Source of the DNA: Streptomonospora litoralis
GTDB taxonomy: Bacteria; Actinomycetota; Actinomycetes; Streptosporangiales; Streptosporangiaceae
DNA: 64,000 bases
Assembly: GCF_004323735.1 (NCBI RefSeq)
Contig: NZ_CP036455.1
Span: 2,785,101-2,849,100 of the forward strand
Reading direction: 5' to 3'
Below the pieces are notes generated by a model. The model ran no database searches, was not told where the DNA came from, and worked only from the letters and a program-made list of their open reading frames with translations. Position 1 is the stretch's first letter; each line of letters begins with the position of its first letter. Of the stretch, positions 8,788 through 17,297 are shown one piece after another. A program made the translations under genes and the position numbers.

Positions 8788-9735
8788 TCAGGGCACCCGC
8801 TGGGCCCACAGCATGGACGCGGCGAAGCCCGCGACGCACAGGACCAGCGCCGCCAGCACGAAGCGGGTGACGATCTCGCGGTCGACGGTCTCGCTGCCCA
8901 GCGAGGAGCCGATGTCGTCGTAGACGTCGCTCAGTTCCGACTCCGACTGGGCTTCGTAGAAGTGGCCGGAGGTGTCGGCGGCCAGGCGCTCCAAGGCGCC
9001 CTTGTCGATGTCGGCCTCCACCGGCTCCCCGTTGATCTCGATGATCGCGGCGCCGGTGCCGAAGGCGATCGTCGAGACGGGCACCCCGATGTCGGCGGCG
9101 GCCCGGCCGGCCGCGGTGATGGGGCGCCCGCTGGTGTTCTCACCGTCGGAGAGCAGCACGACGGCCGACGGCGGCGGGTTCTCCCCGGCCTCCTCGTCGA
9201 AGGACCTGATCGACTCCAGGGAGGTGAACACGCCCTCGCCGATGGCGGTTCCCGGCGACATCTGCAGGGTCTCGATGGAGTCGGCCACCGCCCGGTGGTC
9301 CTGGGTGGGCGAGGAGACCACGCTCGCGGTCGAGGAGAACGCCACCAGCCCGACGTTGAAGCGGTCGGGCAGCGAGTCGACGAACCCGCGCGCGGACTCC
9401 TTGGCGGCGGTGAGTCGGCTGGGGTCGACGTCGTTGGCGGCCATGGAGGGTGAGACGTCGATGGCGACCATGATCGTCGCGCGCTCCCGCGGCACCTCCA
9501 CGGGCATCGCCGGCCGCGCCATCGCCCCGACCAGCACCGCGACGGCGCAGAAGAACAGCGCCGCCCCGATGTGGCGCGGCCATCCGGCGCGCCGCGGCGC
9601 CACCCGGTCCAGCAGGGCGAGGTTGGTGAAGCGGAGCGTGTGCCGGCGGCGCTGCAGCTGCAGCACGACGTAGACGGCGACGAGCGCGGCCGGGGCGATC
9701 AGCAGCCACAGCCATCCTGGCGATAGGAAACTCAC
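8788..9735 (-). CDS. VWA-domain membrane protein (BatA-like)
   Basis: A 315-residue protein with two N-terminal hydrophobic helices (about 8-26 and 57-75), a von Willebrand A domain and a C-terminal helix near 292-310. The MIDAS motif DVSPS is at 93-97, with the supporting SPGTAIGEG and VVLLSDGEN segments, so divalent-metal ligand binding is expected. It is the last gene of moxR - DUF58 - VWA, the arrangement of mycobacterial moxR1-Rv1480-Rv1481. Such modules are thought to act in chaperone-like metal insertion or envelope stress. Start GTG 9735 has AAAGGA upstream. A gap of 103 bases separates it from the DUF58 gene. Confidence 0.87.
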   Translation of the reverse strand: MSFLSPGWLWLLIAPAALVAVYVVLQLQRRRHTLRFTNLALLDRVAPRRAGWPRHIGAALFFCAVAVLVGAMARPAMPVEVPRERATIMVAIDVSPSMAANDVDPSRLTAAKESARGFVDSLPDRFNVGLVAFSSTASVVSSPTQDHRAVADSIETLQMSPGTAIGEGVFTSLESIRSFDEEAGENPPPSAVVLLSDGENTSGRPITAAGRAAADIGVPVSTIAFGTGAAIIEINGEPVEADIDKGALERLAADTSGHFYEAQSESELSDVYDDIGSSLGSETVDREIVTRFVLAALVLCVAGFAASMLWAQRVP

Positions 9736-9838
9736 CCGGTCGTCCTTTCTTCGTGCCTGGCCGCGCGCCGCACGGCGCGCTCTGGCGGTGGCCGGTGCGC
9801 CCGCGCCCCCTCGCGTTCGCGCACCCGACGAAGGGGCA

Positions 9839-10819
9839 TCAGCGTGGAATGGCCGGTGTGTGCCGGGAAAGCCGGTGTGCGGTGCGGCGCTGCTCGACCA
9901 CGAACCGCGCGATGTCCACCACCCAGTCGCGGTCGGTGCGCAGCCTCAGGTGCGGAACCCCGCAGCGCCGCAGCGCCGCCTGCACGGCGGAGCGCTGCCG
10001 GCGGGCGGCCTGCTCGTAATCCCGCCGGACGCGCGGTGTCAGGCGCACCTCGCGGGTGCGCCCGGATTCGGGATCCTGCATCGTGACCAATCCTATGTCG
10101 GGAAGGTCGAGTTCGCGGGGGTCCACCACCTCCACCGCCAGCACCTGGTGGCGGGTCGCCAGGCTGCGCATGGCCCGCTCCCACGGCGCCGGCGACTCGG
10201 CCGAATCGGCCTCGGGCGGGGTGTCCAGGAAGTCGGAGACCACCACGCGCAGTCCGCGGCGAGTGCGTGTGCGGGCCAGATCGTCCAGCGCGTCGGCGAG
10301 GGAGGCGCCTCGGGCGTCGGCGGTACCGCCTTCGGGGGCGGCCGCCACCGTCGACAGCAGCGACACCAGCGCGGCCTTGCCCGAGCGCGCCGGCCAGCGC
10401 CGGATCCGCCCGCGGTGCAGGAAGTGGGCGCCGAAGCGGTCGCCCACCCGCTGGGTCAGCACGGTGACGGCGGCCATCGCGCCGACGGCGACCTCGCGCT
10501 TGTGCTCGCCGAAAGTGCCGAAGTCCATGCTGGCCGAGAGGTCCAGCAGGGTCCAGCTCTCCAGTTCGCGGTCGGCGACCAGGTCGCGCACGTGGGGCTC
10601 GGTGGTGCGCGCGGTGACCGACCAGTCCATCAGCCGCACGTCGTCCTCGCCGGGCTGGTAGGGCCGCGCTTCGGCGGGTTCGCTGCCCGGGCCGACCCGC
10701 AGCCCGAGGTGTTCGCCGTGCAGCAGGCCCTCCAACCGGCGGACGATGCGCAGGTCCAGCCGGTGCAGGGCCTCGTGCATCCGCGGGTCGAATGCCGGTG
10801 CGATGGGGCGCTGGGCCAT
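9839..10819 (-). CDS. DUF58 domain protein
   Basis: A 326-residue soluble protein of the DUF58 family. Its signature YQPGEDDVRLMDWSVTART sits at residues 54-72, followed by LLDLSASMDFG near 92, a VWA-like metal-site motif. DUF58 proteins are nearly always encoded next to a MoxR ATPase, and here the ATG at 10819 lies 8 bases past the MoxR stop. It is probably an adaptor or target of the ATPase. No membrane helices are seen, unlike longer DUF58 proteins, so this is the short MoxR-linked class. Confidence 0.88.
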   Translation of the reverse strand: MAQRPIAPAFDPRMHEALHRLDLRIVRRLEGLLHGEHLGLRVGPGSEPAEARPYQPGEDDVRLMDWSVTARTTEPHVRDLVADRELESWTLLDLSASMDFGTFGEHKREVAVGAMAAVTVLTQRVGDRFGAHFLHRGRIRRWPARSGKAALVSLLSTVAAAPEGGTADARGASLADALDDLARTRTRRGLRVVVSDFLDTPPEADSAESPAPWERAMRSLATRHQVLAVEVVDPRELDLPDIGLVTMQDPESGRTREVRLTPRVRRDYEQAARRQRSAVQAALRRCGVPHLRLRTDRDWVVDIARFVVEQRRTAHRLSRHTPAIPR

Positions 10820-10827
10820 GGCCGTGC

Positions 10828-11904
10828 CTACCGCGCGGCCACGGCGGCGTGGTCGCCGCTGGGCGGGTCGTCCCAGATGACGCGCGGCGGCGGCACGGTG
10901 GCCAGCACGCGGTCGATGATCTGGGTGGTGGTGACGCCGTCGGCCAGCGCGTCGAAGGTGAGCACCAGCCGGTGGGCCATGACGTCGCGGGCCAGCATGC
11001 GGACGTCCTCGGGCAGCACGTAGTCGCGCCCGCGGATGAGGGCCAGCGCGCGGGCGGCCGCGACCAGCCCGAGGCTGGCCCGCGGGCTGGCGCCCACCTC
11101 CAGCACCCGGCCCAGCTCGGCCACGCCGTAGTTCTCCGGTTCGCGGGTGGCCATCACCAGGCGCACCACGTAGTCGGCGATGAGCTGGTGGACGTGCACG
11201 CGCTCGGCGTCGCGCTGCAGCTCCTGCAGGGTGAGCGGGTCGAGCACCTGGTGGGCCTCGGGCGGGCGGGCGCTCATCCGCCGCAGGATCTCCATCTCCT
11301 CGTGGGCGCGCGGGTGGGGCACCGTGACCTTCATCAGGAAGCGGTCGCGCTGGGCCTCGGGCAGCGGGTAGACGCCCTCGGACTCCACCGGATTCTGGGT
11401 GGCGATGACGATGAAGGGATCCGGCAGCGGGTAGGTGGTGCCGCCCAGCGAGACCTGCTTCTCGGCCATGACCTCCAGCAGCGAGGACTGCACCTTGGCG
11501 GGCGCCCGGTTGATCTCGTCGGCCAGCACGAAGTTGGCGAAGACCGGGCCCAGTTCGACGTCGAACTGCTCGGTGGAGGGATGGTAGATGCGGGTGCCCA
11601 CGATGTCGGAGGGCACCAGGTCGGGGGTGAACTGGACGCGGGAGAACGATCCGCCGGTGACCTTGGCCAGGGTGGACACCGCCAGCGTCTTGGCGATCCC
11701 GGGTACGCCTTCCAGCAGGCAGTGCCCGCGGGCGATGAGCGCCACCATGCCGCGCTCGACCATCTGGTCCTGGCCGACGATGACGGTCGAGACCTCCTGC
11801 AGGGCGGCGCGCAGCAGGCGCGTGGGCTCGCCGGTGGACTCGCCGCCGCCGGGGCGCGGCCCGGTGTCCTCCCCGTGCCCGCCCGAAAGTTCGGATTCGG
11901 CCAT
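10828..11904 (-). CDS. moxR: MoxR-family AAA+ ATPase
   Basis: A 358-residue AAA+ ATPase. Walker A is GVPGIAKT (residues 66-73); Walker B is FVLADEINRA, followed by sensor 1 in VIATQNP and the MoxR-typical GVYPLPEAQRDRF. The C-terminal lid contains ASPRASLGLVAAARALALI. The ATG at 11904 has GGAAGGG at a good distance, so the longer open frame is rejected; the first 30 residues are Gly/Glu-rich and probably disordered. It leads the moxR-DUF58-VWA operon and is divergent from the pseudokinase-like gene, with about 165 bases between the starts. Its role is probably ATP-driven remodelling or metal-cofactor loading of client proteins. Confidence 0.93.
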   Translation of the reverse strand: MAESELSGGHGEDTGPRPGGGESTGEPTRLLRAALQEVSTVIVGQDQMVERGMVALIARGHCLLEGVPGIAKTLAVSTLAKVTGGSFSRVQFTPDLVPSDIVGTRIYHPSTEQFDVELGPVFANFVLADEINRAPAKVQSSLLEVMAEKQVSLGGTTYPLPDPFIVIATQNPVESEGVYPLPEAQRDRFLMKVTVPHPRAHEEMEILRRMSARPPEAHQVLDPLTLQELQRDAERVHVHQLIADYVVRLVMATREPENYGVAELGRVLEVGASPRASLGLVAAARALALIRGRDYVLPEDVRMLARDVMAHRLVLTFDALADGVTTTQIIDRVLATVPPPRVIWDDPPSGDHAAVAAR

Positions 11905-12070
11905 GTCGCCAACCCTTCCAGGGGCGGCGGGGGCACCACGGCCCCGCCGCCGGGTACGTTGATGGTCACGCACCGGCGATGCTACCCGCTTGGACCGTGA
12001 GGAACCGGTCGTCGTGGGGCATCGGTGCCGATGTGTGCACTCTCGCACCGAGGGGGAGAGGAGGCCCGGG

Positions 12071-12850
12071 GTGTCCCTGCACGAGGCGGACCCGCGCCAA
12101 CTCGGGCCGTTCCGGCTGAGCGACCGGGTCGGCGCCGGCGCCGACGGCGTCGTCTATCTCGCCCGCGACTCCCGCGGGCGCAAGGTCAGTGTGGCCATGC
12201 TCAGCGCGGGCGCCGCCGCCGACCCCGCCGCGCGCGACCGCTTCGCGGCGGCGGTGCGCAGCGGCAAGGGCGTCGAGAACCCGCCCGAGGTGCTGGCGTC
12301 CAGCCTCTCCAGCCCCGCCGCCTCCTGGGTAGCCGTGCGCCACGGCGGCCCGCGCGGCGCCGAGGCGTTCCTGCAGGCGGTGACCGCCGCGGACGCCGGG
12401 GCCGGCGGCACCTCGGGGGCTCCCTCCTATGCCCCGTACTGGTCGGCCGGGCGGGGGGGAGCGGCGCCGGCGTCGGCGGCCTGGTCGTGGGCATCGGTGG
12501 GCATCCGGCGGGGCGCGGGCGCCCCGGCGGGCGCCAGTTGGCCGGTGGTGGTGGCGCTGGTGGTGGCGCTGCTGCTGTTCGCGGTGCTGGTGGTGATGCT
12601 GTTCCTGCTGCTGCAGAACTACTCGGTGCAGGCGAGCCGTCCGCCCGAGCCCCCGCCTCCGTCGGAGGAGGGGTCGTCTCCGGCGAGCCCCTCGCAGGAC
12701 CCGCAGCCCAGCGAGCAGCCGGGGCAGCAGACCCCGAGCCCGCAGCCCACCTCGGAGTCCTCGCCGAGCGAGGACGTGCCGACCGTCGAGCTGGACGAGG
12801 ACGACTACCCGCCGGGCGGCGTTCCGCTGGCCCCCGACGACCAGGCCTGA
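12071..12850 (+). CDS. membrane-anchored protein with degenerate protein-kinase N-lobe
   Basis: A 259-residue protein starting with a kinase-like N-lobe: LGPFRLSDRVGAGADGVVYL resembles the Gly-rich loop of PknB-type Ser/Thr kinases. The strand that should hold the catalytic Lys reads VSVAMLSAG with no Lys. No HRD, DFG or C-lobe follows, so phosphotransfer is not expected. After a Gly/Ala-rich linker comes one strong transmembrane helix (about residues 155-183) and a Pro/Ser/Glu-rich extracellular tail. The GTG at 12071 follows GAGGAGG; the open frame begins further upstream. It may act as a scaffold or sensor. A classic intrinsic terminator follows. Confidence 0.75.
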   Translation: MSLHEADPRQLGPFRLSDRVGAGADGVVYLARDSRGRKVSVAMLSAGAAADPAARDRFAAAVRSGKGVENPPEVLASSLSSPAASWVAVRHGGPRGAEAFLQAVTAADAGAGGTSGAPSYAPYWSAGRGGAAPASAAWSWASVGIRRGAGAPAGASWPVVVALVVALLLFAVLVVMLFLLLQNYSVQASRPPEPPPPSEEGSSPASPSQDPQPSEQPGQQTPSPQPTSESSPSEDVPTVELDEDDYPPGGVPLAPDDQA

Positions 12851-12853
12851 AAC

Positions 12854-12878
12854 GCCCCCGCAGAGCGGCGGCCTTTTT
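12854..12878 (+). terminator. intrinsic terminator with T-tract
   Basis: GCCCCCGC, AGA loop, GCGGCGGC (7 of 8 pairs) followed by CTTTTT, 3 bases after the stop at 12850. It is one of the few terminators in this window with a real T-tract. Confidence 0.85.
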
Positions 12879-13014
12879 GGGTGCTCTCGGCACCCGTAGG
12901 AAATCTACAACGTAAAGGCGGAGATTCGATCCCGACCTGCATGGTTGGCCCTGCCGCCGGCGCGGTAGGACCCTCACCGCAAACCCACGACCGCCTACGC
13001 CAAGGAGTTGACCG

Positions 13015-13326
13015 ATGGCGCTACTCACCGACGAGCAGATCACCGAGGGCCTGGAGCGGCTCGACGGCTGGGAGCGCGAGGACGGGTCCACGATCCGGCG
13101 CACCGTGAAGATGCCCGACTTCATGAGCGGGATCCACCTGGTCACCTCGGTGGCCCACGCCGCGGAGGAGGCCGGCCACCACCCCGACGTCGACATCCGC
13201 TACAACCGGATCACCTTCCACCAGTCCACGCACGCGCTGGGCGGCCTCACCGAAGCCGACATGGAACTGGCCGCGCGTATCGACGAACTCGTGGCCGACG
13301 CGCTCGCCAAGGACGAGACCGGCTGA
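13015..13326 (+). CDS. 4a-hydroxytetrahydrobiopterin dehydratase (PCD)
   Basis: A 103-residue pterin-4a-carbinolamine dehydratase, which would recycle the hydroxylated pterin cofactor of aromatic amino-acid hydroxylases or act in molybdopterin or folate side reactions. The family core is visible: HAAEEAGHHPDVDIRYNRIT (active-site His-His-Pro), then FHQSTHALGGLTEADMELAARID. The length is exactly that of bacterial members. The ATG at 13015 follows AAGGAG. No aromatic hydroxylase is nearby. It converges on the acyl-CoA synthetase with a shared hairpin between. Confidence 0.9.
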   Translation: MALLTDEQITEGLERLDGWEREDGSTIRRTVKMPDFMSGIHLVTSVAHAAEEAGHHPDVDIRYNRITFHQSTHALGGLTEADMELAARIDELVADALAKDETG

Positions 13327-13338
13327 TCGGACCCGGTG

Positions 13339-13373
13339 GGGGCAGCGCCCCGCCGACGGCCGGGCGCTGCCCC
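13339..13373. terminator. bidirectional hairpin between convergent genes
   Basis: Perfect 12-base-pair stem (GGGGCAGCGCCC / GGGCGCTGCCCC) with an 11-base loop, centred between the PCD stop (13326) and the acyl-CoA synthetase stop (13399, minus strand). Confidence 0.75.
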
Positions 13374-13398
13374 GGCGCCCGGCGCAGGCGGCCGCGTC

Positions 13399-15024
13399 TC
13401 AGGCCCGCGGCGGCCCCAGCCGCGAGCGCCGGATCTTGCCCGAGGGGCTCCGCGGCAGCTGGTCGGCGAAGCTGATGCGCCGCGGGTAGGCGTGGGTGGC
13501 GAACCGGTTGCGCACGATCTCGCGCAGGCTTTCGGCCAGCTCGTCGTCGCCGACCGTGCCTTCGCGGAGCACCACGGTGGCGGCGACCAGCTGCCCGTGC
13601 AGGTCGTCGGGAACGCCGTAGACGGCCGCCTCCTCCACCTCGGGGTGCTCCAGCAGCGCCGACTCCACGTCGAAGGGGCCGATCCGGTAGCCCGACGTCA
13701 GGATGGCGTCGTCGTCGCGTGAGGAGAAGTACAGGCTGCCCTCGCGGTCGCGGGTACCGGTGTCGCCCGTCAGGTACCAGCGGCCGTCGGGCGTGAAGCG
13801 CGCCGCGGTGGAGGTGGGCGCGTTGTCGTAGCCGGTGAACCACATCAGCGGGCTGGCTTTGGCGTCCACGGCGATGCGCCCGAAGGCCCCGGGCGGCGCC
13901 TCCTCGTCGGCCACGGGCTCCAGCACGGTGGCCCGCCATCCGGGCAGCGCCGTGCCCAGCGAGTCGGTGCGGGGCTCGGCCGCCAGGTCGGGGTGTCCCG
14001 GATGGCCCGCGCACATCCCCAGTTCCGGCTGGCCGTAGTGGTCGCGCACCGGGACGCCGAACACGTCGCGCGCCCATTCCAGCATGTCGGTGCCCAGCGG
14101 CTCGCCCGCGCTGGAGAGGTTGCGCACCGCGATCTCCGGCGGCAGGGTCTTCAGCGTCGCGCGCAGCGAGCGGTAGACGGTGGGCGAGGCGGCGAGGTTG
14201 GTCACCTCGTGGATGGCCAGCACGTCCAGCAACAGCTCGGGGTCGAAGCCGGCGTTCAGGTGCAGGGTGCGCTGTCCGGCCAGCAGCGGCGAGATCAGTC
14301 CGTGGTAGAGGCCGTAGGCGCCGCTGCGGTCGGCCGTGTTCCAGTAGACGTCGTCGTCGGCGACGTCGAGCCCGTAGTGGTGGTAGGCGTGGAAGGCCGC
14401 CAGCGCCCGCACCGGGATCGGGATCCCCTTGGCGGGTCCGGCGCTGCCGGCCGTGTGCATGAGCACGAACGGGGAGTCGCCGCCGACGGCGACCGCGGCC
14501 GCCGGGGCGACCGCGCCCGCCTCCATGAGCCCGGCGAGGGTGTGGTCGCCGTCGCGCAGCGGCGCCGTACCGGTGGTCGCCACCGGCCAGCCCGCCTCGG
14601 CGGGCAGGTCGGGCCCGGCGTCGAGCTTGGCGCGCTGGTCGTCGTCGCAGATGAACAGCTTGGTGGCCGGGCTGGTGAGGCGGTGGGCGATCGCCGAAGG
14701 CGCGAACGCGGTCAGCAGCGGGACGAGTACCGCTCCGAGGCGCCACACCGCCAGTGCGCACACGGCGGCGTCGGTGCCCCGGCCGACCATGGTCGCCACG
14801 TGGTCGCCCCGGCCCACCCCCAGCTCGGCCATGCCCGCCGCCAGTGCGGCGGAGCGGTCGGCGAGCTCGCCGAAGGTCGTGTCGCGTGCTGCGAGGTCGG
14901 TGCCGATCTCGGTGAGGGCGACGTGGTCGCGAGGGTGGCGGTCGCAGAGGAGGTCTGCCACGGAAGCCGATGGGGCGTCGTATGTGGCCAGCCAGTCGCG
15001 TACCTGCTGCGCCGGGTCGGGCAT
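13399..15024 (-). CDS. acyl-CoA synthetase-like AMP-forming enzyme (ANL superfamily)
   Basis: A 541-residue adenylate-forming enzyme. The P-loop equivalent reads HTAGSAGPAKG, a variant of the usual [S/T]SGT[T/S]G-x-PKG. Also visible are DHYGQPELGM (A5), YLTGDTGTRDREG (A7/A8), YRIGPFDVESAL (hinge) and SPSGKIRRSRL with the C-terminal catalytic Lys. It should activate a carboxylic acid to acyl-AMP and then acyl-CoA, closest in pattern to acetyl- or medium-chain acyl-CoA synthetases. The ATG at 15024 has AAGGGGA upstream; the longer frame is rejected. The atypical P-loop makes substrate guesses unsafe. Confidence 0.85.
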   Translation of the reverse strand: MPDPAQQVRDWLATYDAPSASVADLLCDRHPRDHVALTEIGTDLAARDTTFGELADRSAALAAGMAELGVGRGDHVATMVGRGTDAAVCALAVWRLGAVLVPLLTAFAPSAIAHRLTSPATKLFICDDDQRAKLDAGPDLPAEAGWPVATTGTAPLRDGDHTLAGLMEAGAVAPAAAVAVGGDSPFVLMHTAGSAGPAKGIPIPVRALAAFHAYHHYGLDVADDDVYWNTADRSGAYGLYHGLISPLLAGQRTLHLNAGFDPELLLDVLAIHEVTNLAASPTVYRSLRATLKTLPPEIAVRNLSSAGEPLGTDMLEWARDVFGVPVRDHYGQPELGMCAGHPGHPDLAAEPRTDSLGTALPGWRATVLEPVADEEAPPGAFGRIAVDAKASPLMWFTGYDNAPTSTAARFTPDGRWYLTGDTGTRDREGSLYFSSRDDDAILTSGYRIGPFDVESALLEHPEVEEAAVYGVPDDLHGQLVAATVVLREGTVGDDELAESLREIVRNRFATHAYPRRISFADQLPRSPSGKIRRSRLGPPRA

Positions 15025-15206
15025 CGGAGGTCGTCCCCTTGTCCGGTGGTGGGTCGAGTCGGACGGATTCTCGTACCAGATTACGTCCCCTGCTGTGACG
15101 TGACTCCCAACCATGGCCACGGCATCCGCTTCGGGCGCCCCGCGCCCCGCTCCTTCGCCGGGGCCCTCGGGTGGTGCCGCCGCAGTTCCGCGGAGACGAT
15201 GGGTGC

Positions 15207-16217
15207 ATGGACGCAGACGAGGTGACCCGGCGCCTGGGACTCGGGGAGGACGCGCGGACGTGGCTCGCGCAGGCCGCCGAACTGCCGTCGGCGGGCGGTC
15301 CCGTTCTCCCGCCGCCGTCGGGCGCGCGGCGGGCGCTGGCGCCGCTGGGGCTGGAGGCGGCCGACGAGGACGAGCTGGTGGCTCTGTGGCCGGACGGTTC
15401 CTGGCCCGCGGAGCTGATGTGGGTGGTCGAGCGGATGTATGCGCGCCTGGCCGCCGATCTGGCCGACGACCTCGCCGAGTGGCGCGAGTGGCCGGTGCTC
15501 GTGCATGCCGAGGACGCCCGGGTGCGGTGCGCCATGCCGGTGGCCCTGGCGGCCGCGGTGCCGCTGGTGCTGGCCCACCACGCGCGGCGGGGCGTGCCCG
15601 CCTCGGTCAGCGCGGCGACGCTGGCCGACACCGGGCGCCACATGGCCCAGACCCGCGCCATGTTCGGCCGGATCGGCCTGGAGACCGCGACCTGGACGGC
15701 GCTGCACTTCCGCGGCGGCCTCTACGAGCTGGGGCGGTTGCAGTACGAGCCCGACCGCATCCGCGACGTGGACGAGATGCGCTGGTACGGGCGCGAGCAG
15801 GCCGCGGCCATGGGCGCGGAGTTCGCGTGGGGCGCTCCGGCGCTGTGCCTGCACATCCCGGCCGACGGCCCGCTGGAGCCCGCGCGGGTTCAGCGGTCCC
15901 TGGCGCGGGCCCGGGGCTTCTTCGCCGCGTGCTTCGGTGCGGACTACCCGGTGGCCGTGTGCTCGTCGTGGCTGCTGGACCCGCAGCTGGCCGAGTACCT
16001 TCCCGAGACCTCCAACATCCTCGCCTTCCAGCGGCGGTTCACCCTGGTGGAAGGGGACGCGCCGGGAGACGCCGACGTCTTCCGGTTCGTGTTCGGGCTC
16101 CCCGACGTCGACCTCGACCGGGCGCCGCGGCGTACCCGGTTGGAGAAGGCGGCGGTGGAGCACCTGCGTGCCGGACACCACTGGCAGGTGCGCACGGGAT
16201 GGCTGCGGCTGCCCTAG
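15207..16217 (+). CDS. acyltransferase-domain protein (NAT_N/GNAT_C type)
   Basis: A 336-residue protein of the actinobacterial family in which an N-terminal all-helical domain (about residues 1-140) precedes a GNAT-like C-terminal domain (about 150-336). Recognisable segments are WTALHFRGGLYELGRLQYEP and LCLHIPADGPLEPARVQRSL, then SWLLDPQLAEYLPETSNILAFQ and a final RTRLEKAAVEHLRAGHHWQV. The catalytic activity is unproven in the family; acyl transfer is inferred from fold. The ATG at 15207 has GGAG 11 bases upstream. It is divergent from the acyl-CoA synthetase, about 180 bases between starts, which may be functionally meaningful. Confidence 0.78.
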   Translation: MDADEVTRRLGLGEDARTWLAQAAELPSAGGPVLPPPSGARRALAPLGLEAADEDELVALWPDGSWPAELMWVVERMYARLAADLADDLAEWREWPVLVHAEDARVRCAMPVALAAAVPLVLAHHARRGVPASVSAATLADTGRHMAQTRAMFGRIGLETATWTALHFRGGLYELGRLQYEPDRIRDVDEMRWYGREQAAAMGAEFAWGAPALCLHIPADGPLEPARVQRSLARARGFFAACFGADYPVAVCSSWLLDPQLAEYLPETSNILAFQRRFTLVEGDAPGDADVFRFVFGLPDVDLDRAPRRTRLEKAAVEHLRAGHHWQVRTGWLRLP

Positions 16218-16227
16218 GCAAGCGGCG

Positions 16228-16425
16228 CTAACCCCCCGACGGCGGGGAGTCGTCGGGGTCGGCCCCGGTACTCCACCCGGCGGTGCGGACGCGGCCCGCC
16301 CCGGCGCATTCGCGGCACCGGCGGGGCACCACCATCTCGCCGGTGATGTCGCTGCCGGAGTAGCCGACGACCGATACGCGCAGTCCGCTGCCCTGGCACG
16401 CCTGGCACACGATCATGAGGTCCAT
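16228..16425 (-). CDS. small DnaJ-type zinc-ribbon protein
   Basis: A 65-residue protein beginning MDLMIVCQACQGSGLRV, with two CxxCxGxG motifs (CQACQGSG and CRECAGAG) like those of the DnaJ central zinc-binding domain. It probably folds around one Zn ion. No J-domain or other domain is present, so a role in protein or RNA contacts is only a guess. Its 3' end lies 10 bases from the stop of the acyltransferase gene on the other strand, and the arginase-like gene is 35 bases upstream on the same strand, so co-transcription with that gene is likely. Confidence 0.68.
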   Translation of the reverse strand: MDLMIVCQACQGSGLRVSVVGYSGSDITGEMVVPRRCRECAGAGRVRTAGWSTGADPDDSPPSGG

Positions 16426-16460
16426 CCCCGCAGGATAGGCGCCCCGGCCGCCGGCGGGCG

Positions 16461-17297
16461 TCAGGCAGGCGCCCGCTCCAGCAGGTCCAGGCCGTCGAGC
16501 AGGGCGGCCACGCGGTCCTCGTCGTGCTCGATCACGGGTGCGTACTCGGTCACGGCGACGCCCACGACCTCGTGGTAGGCCGAAACGGCGGCCAGGGCGC
16601 GGGCCACAGCCGCGACACCGGGGCCGCCGCGGGTGGGCAGGGAGACCGCGGGCATCTCCAGCGGGTCGCACACGTCGACGTCGAGGTGCACATAGGCTGG
16701 CGAGCCCGCGCGGCGGCCGGAGGTGACCTGTTCGGGCCGGGTGGCGAGGTGGTCGGGGCCCAGCGCGGCCACGTCGTTGGCGGCGATGTAGGCCCGCTCG
16801 GGCGGGTCGAGGTCGCGCACGCCGGCCAGCACGACCTGGTGCGGCGCGATCGCCGAGCCCGCCGGCCCGACGAGGTCGGGATGGCCCTCGCCCAGCAGGA
16901 TCCGCAGCGCCATGCCGTGAGCCAGGCCGCTGGGTGACTGGGCGGGGACGTTGAGGTCGCCGTGGGCGTCGATCCAGTAGACGGTCATGTCGGGGTGGCG
17001 GGCGGCCAGGTGCTGAGCCGCGGCGATGTCGCAGGTGCAGTCGCCACCGAGGGTGAGGATGCGTGCGGGGTCGCGGCGAGCCAGGCGATCGCGCATGCGC
17101 CGGGTGGTCTCGGCGACGGTGTCGAGGTTGCGGATGCCGTCGCGGGCGGCGCGGGGCCCTTCGGAGACGGCGATGTGCAGCCGTCCCGCGTGGGTGGGCG
17201 CCAGCCGGGCGAGCTGCCCTGCACCTGCGGCGACGCGCACGTCGTCGCCCCCCTGCCAGAGGGGGACCACCAGATCGACCTCTCGCTGCCAGACCAT
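16461..17297 (-). CDS. arginase/agmatinase-family protein with Cys at the first metal position
   Basis: A 278-residue ureohydrolase-fold protein. The metal-site motifs are GGDCT (residues 84-88), WIDAHGDLN (108-116) and HLDVDVCDP (204-212). Two of the three motifs are canonical for a binuclear Mn centre. The first normally reads GGDH and here has Cys instead of the ligand His, as in a distinct arginase-like subgroup. The reaction is probably hydrolysis of a guanidino or formimino compound, but the substrate is uncertain. The small zinc-ribbon gene follows 35 bases downstream. The ATG at 17297 is the first in frame. Confidence 0.78.
   Translation of the reverse strand: MVWQREVDLVVPLWQGGDDVRVAAGAGQLARLAPTHAGRLHIAVSEGPRAARDGIRNLDTVAETTRRMRDRLARRDPARILTLGGDCTCDIAAAQHLAARHPDMTVYWIDAHGDLNVPAQSPSGLAHGMALRILLGEGHPDLVGPAGSAIAPHQVVLAGVRDLDPPERAYIAANDVAALGPDHLATRPEQVTSGRRAGSPAYVHLDVDVCDPLEMPAVSLPTRGGPGVAAVARALAAVSAYHEVVGVAVTEYAPVIEHDEDRVAALLDGLDLLERAPA

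Noticed and set aside
12900-12945. Sequence GGAGATTCGATCCCGACC resembling a tRNA T-arm
   Set aside because: No acceptor stem, anticodon arm or CCA-proximal pairing can be built around it.
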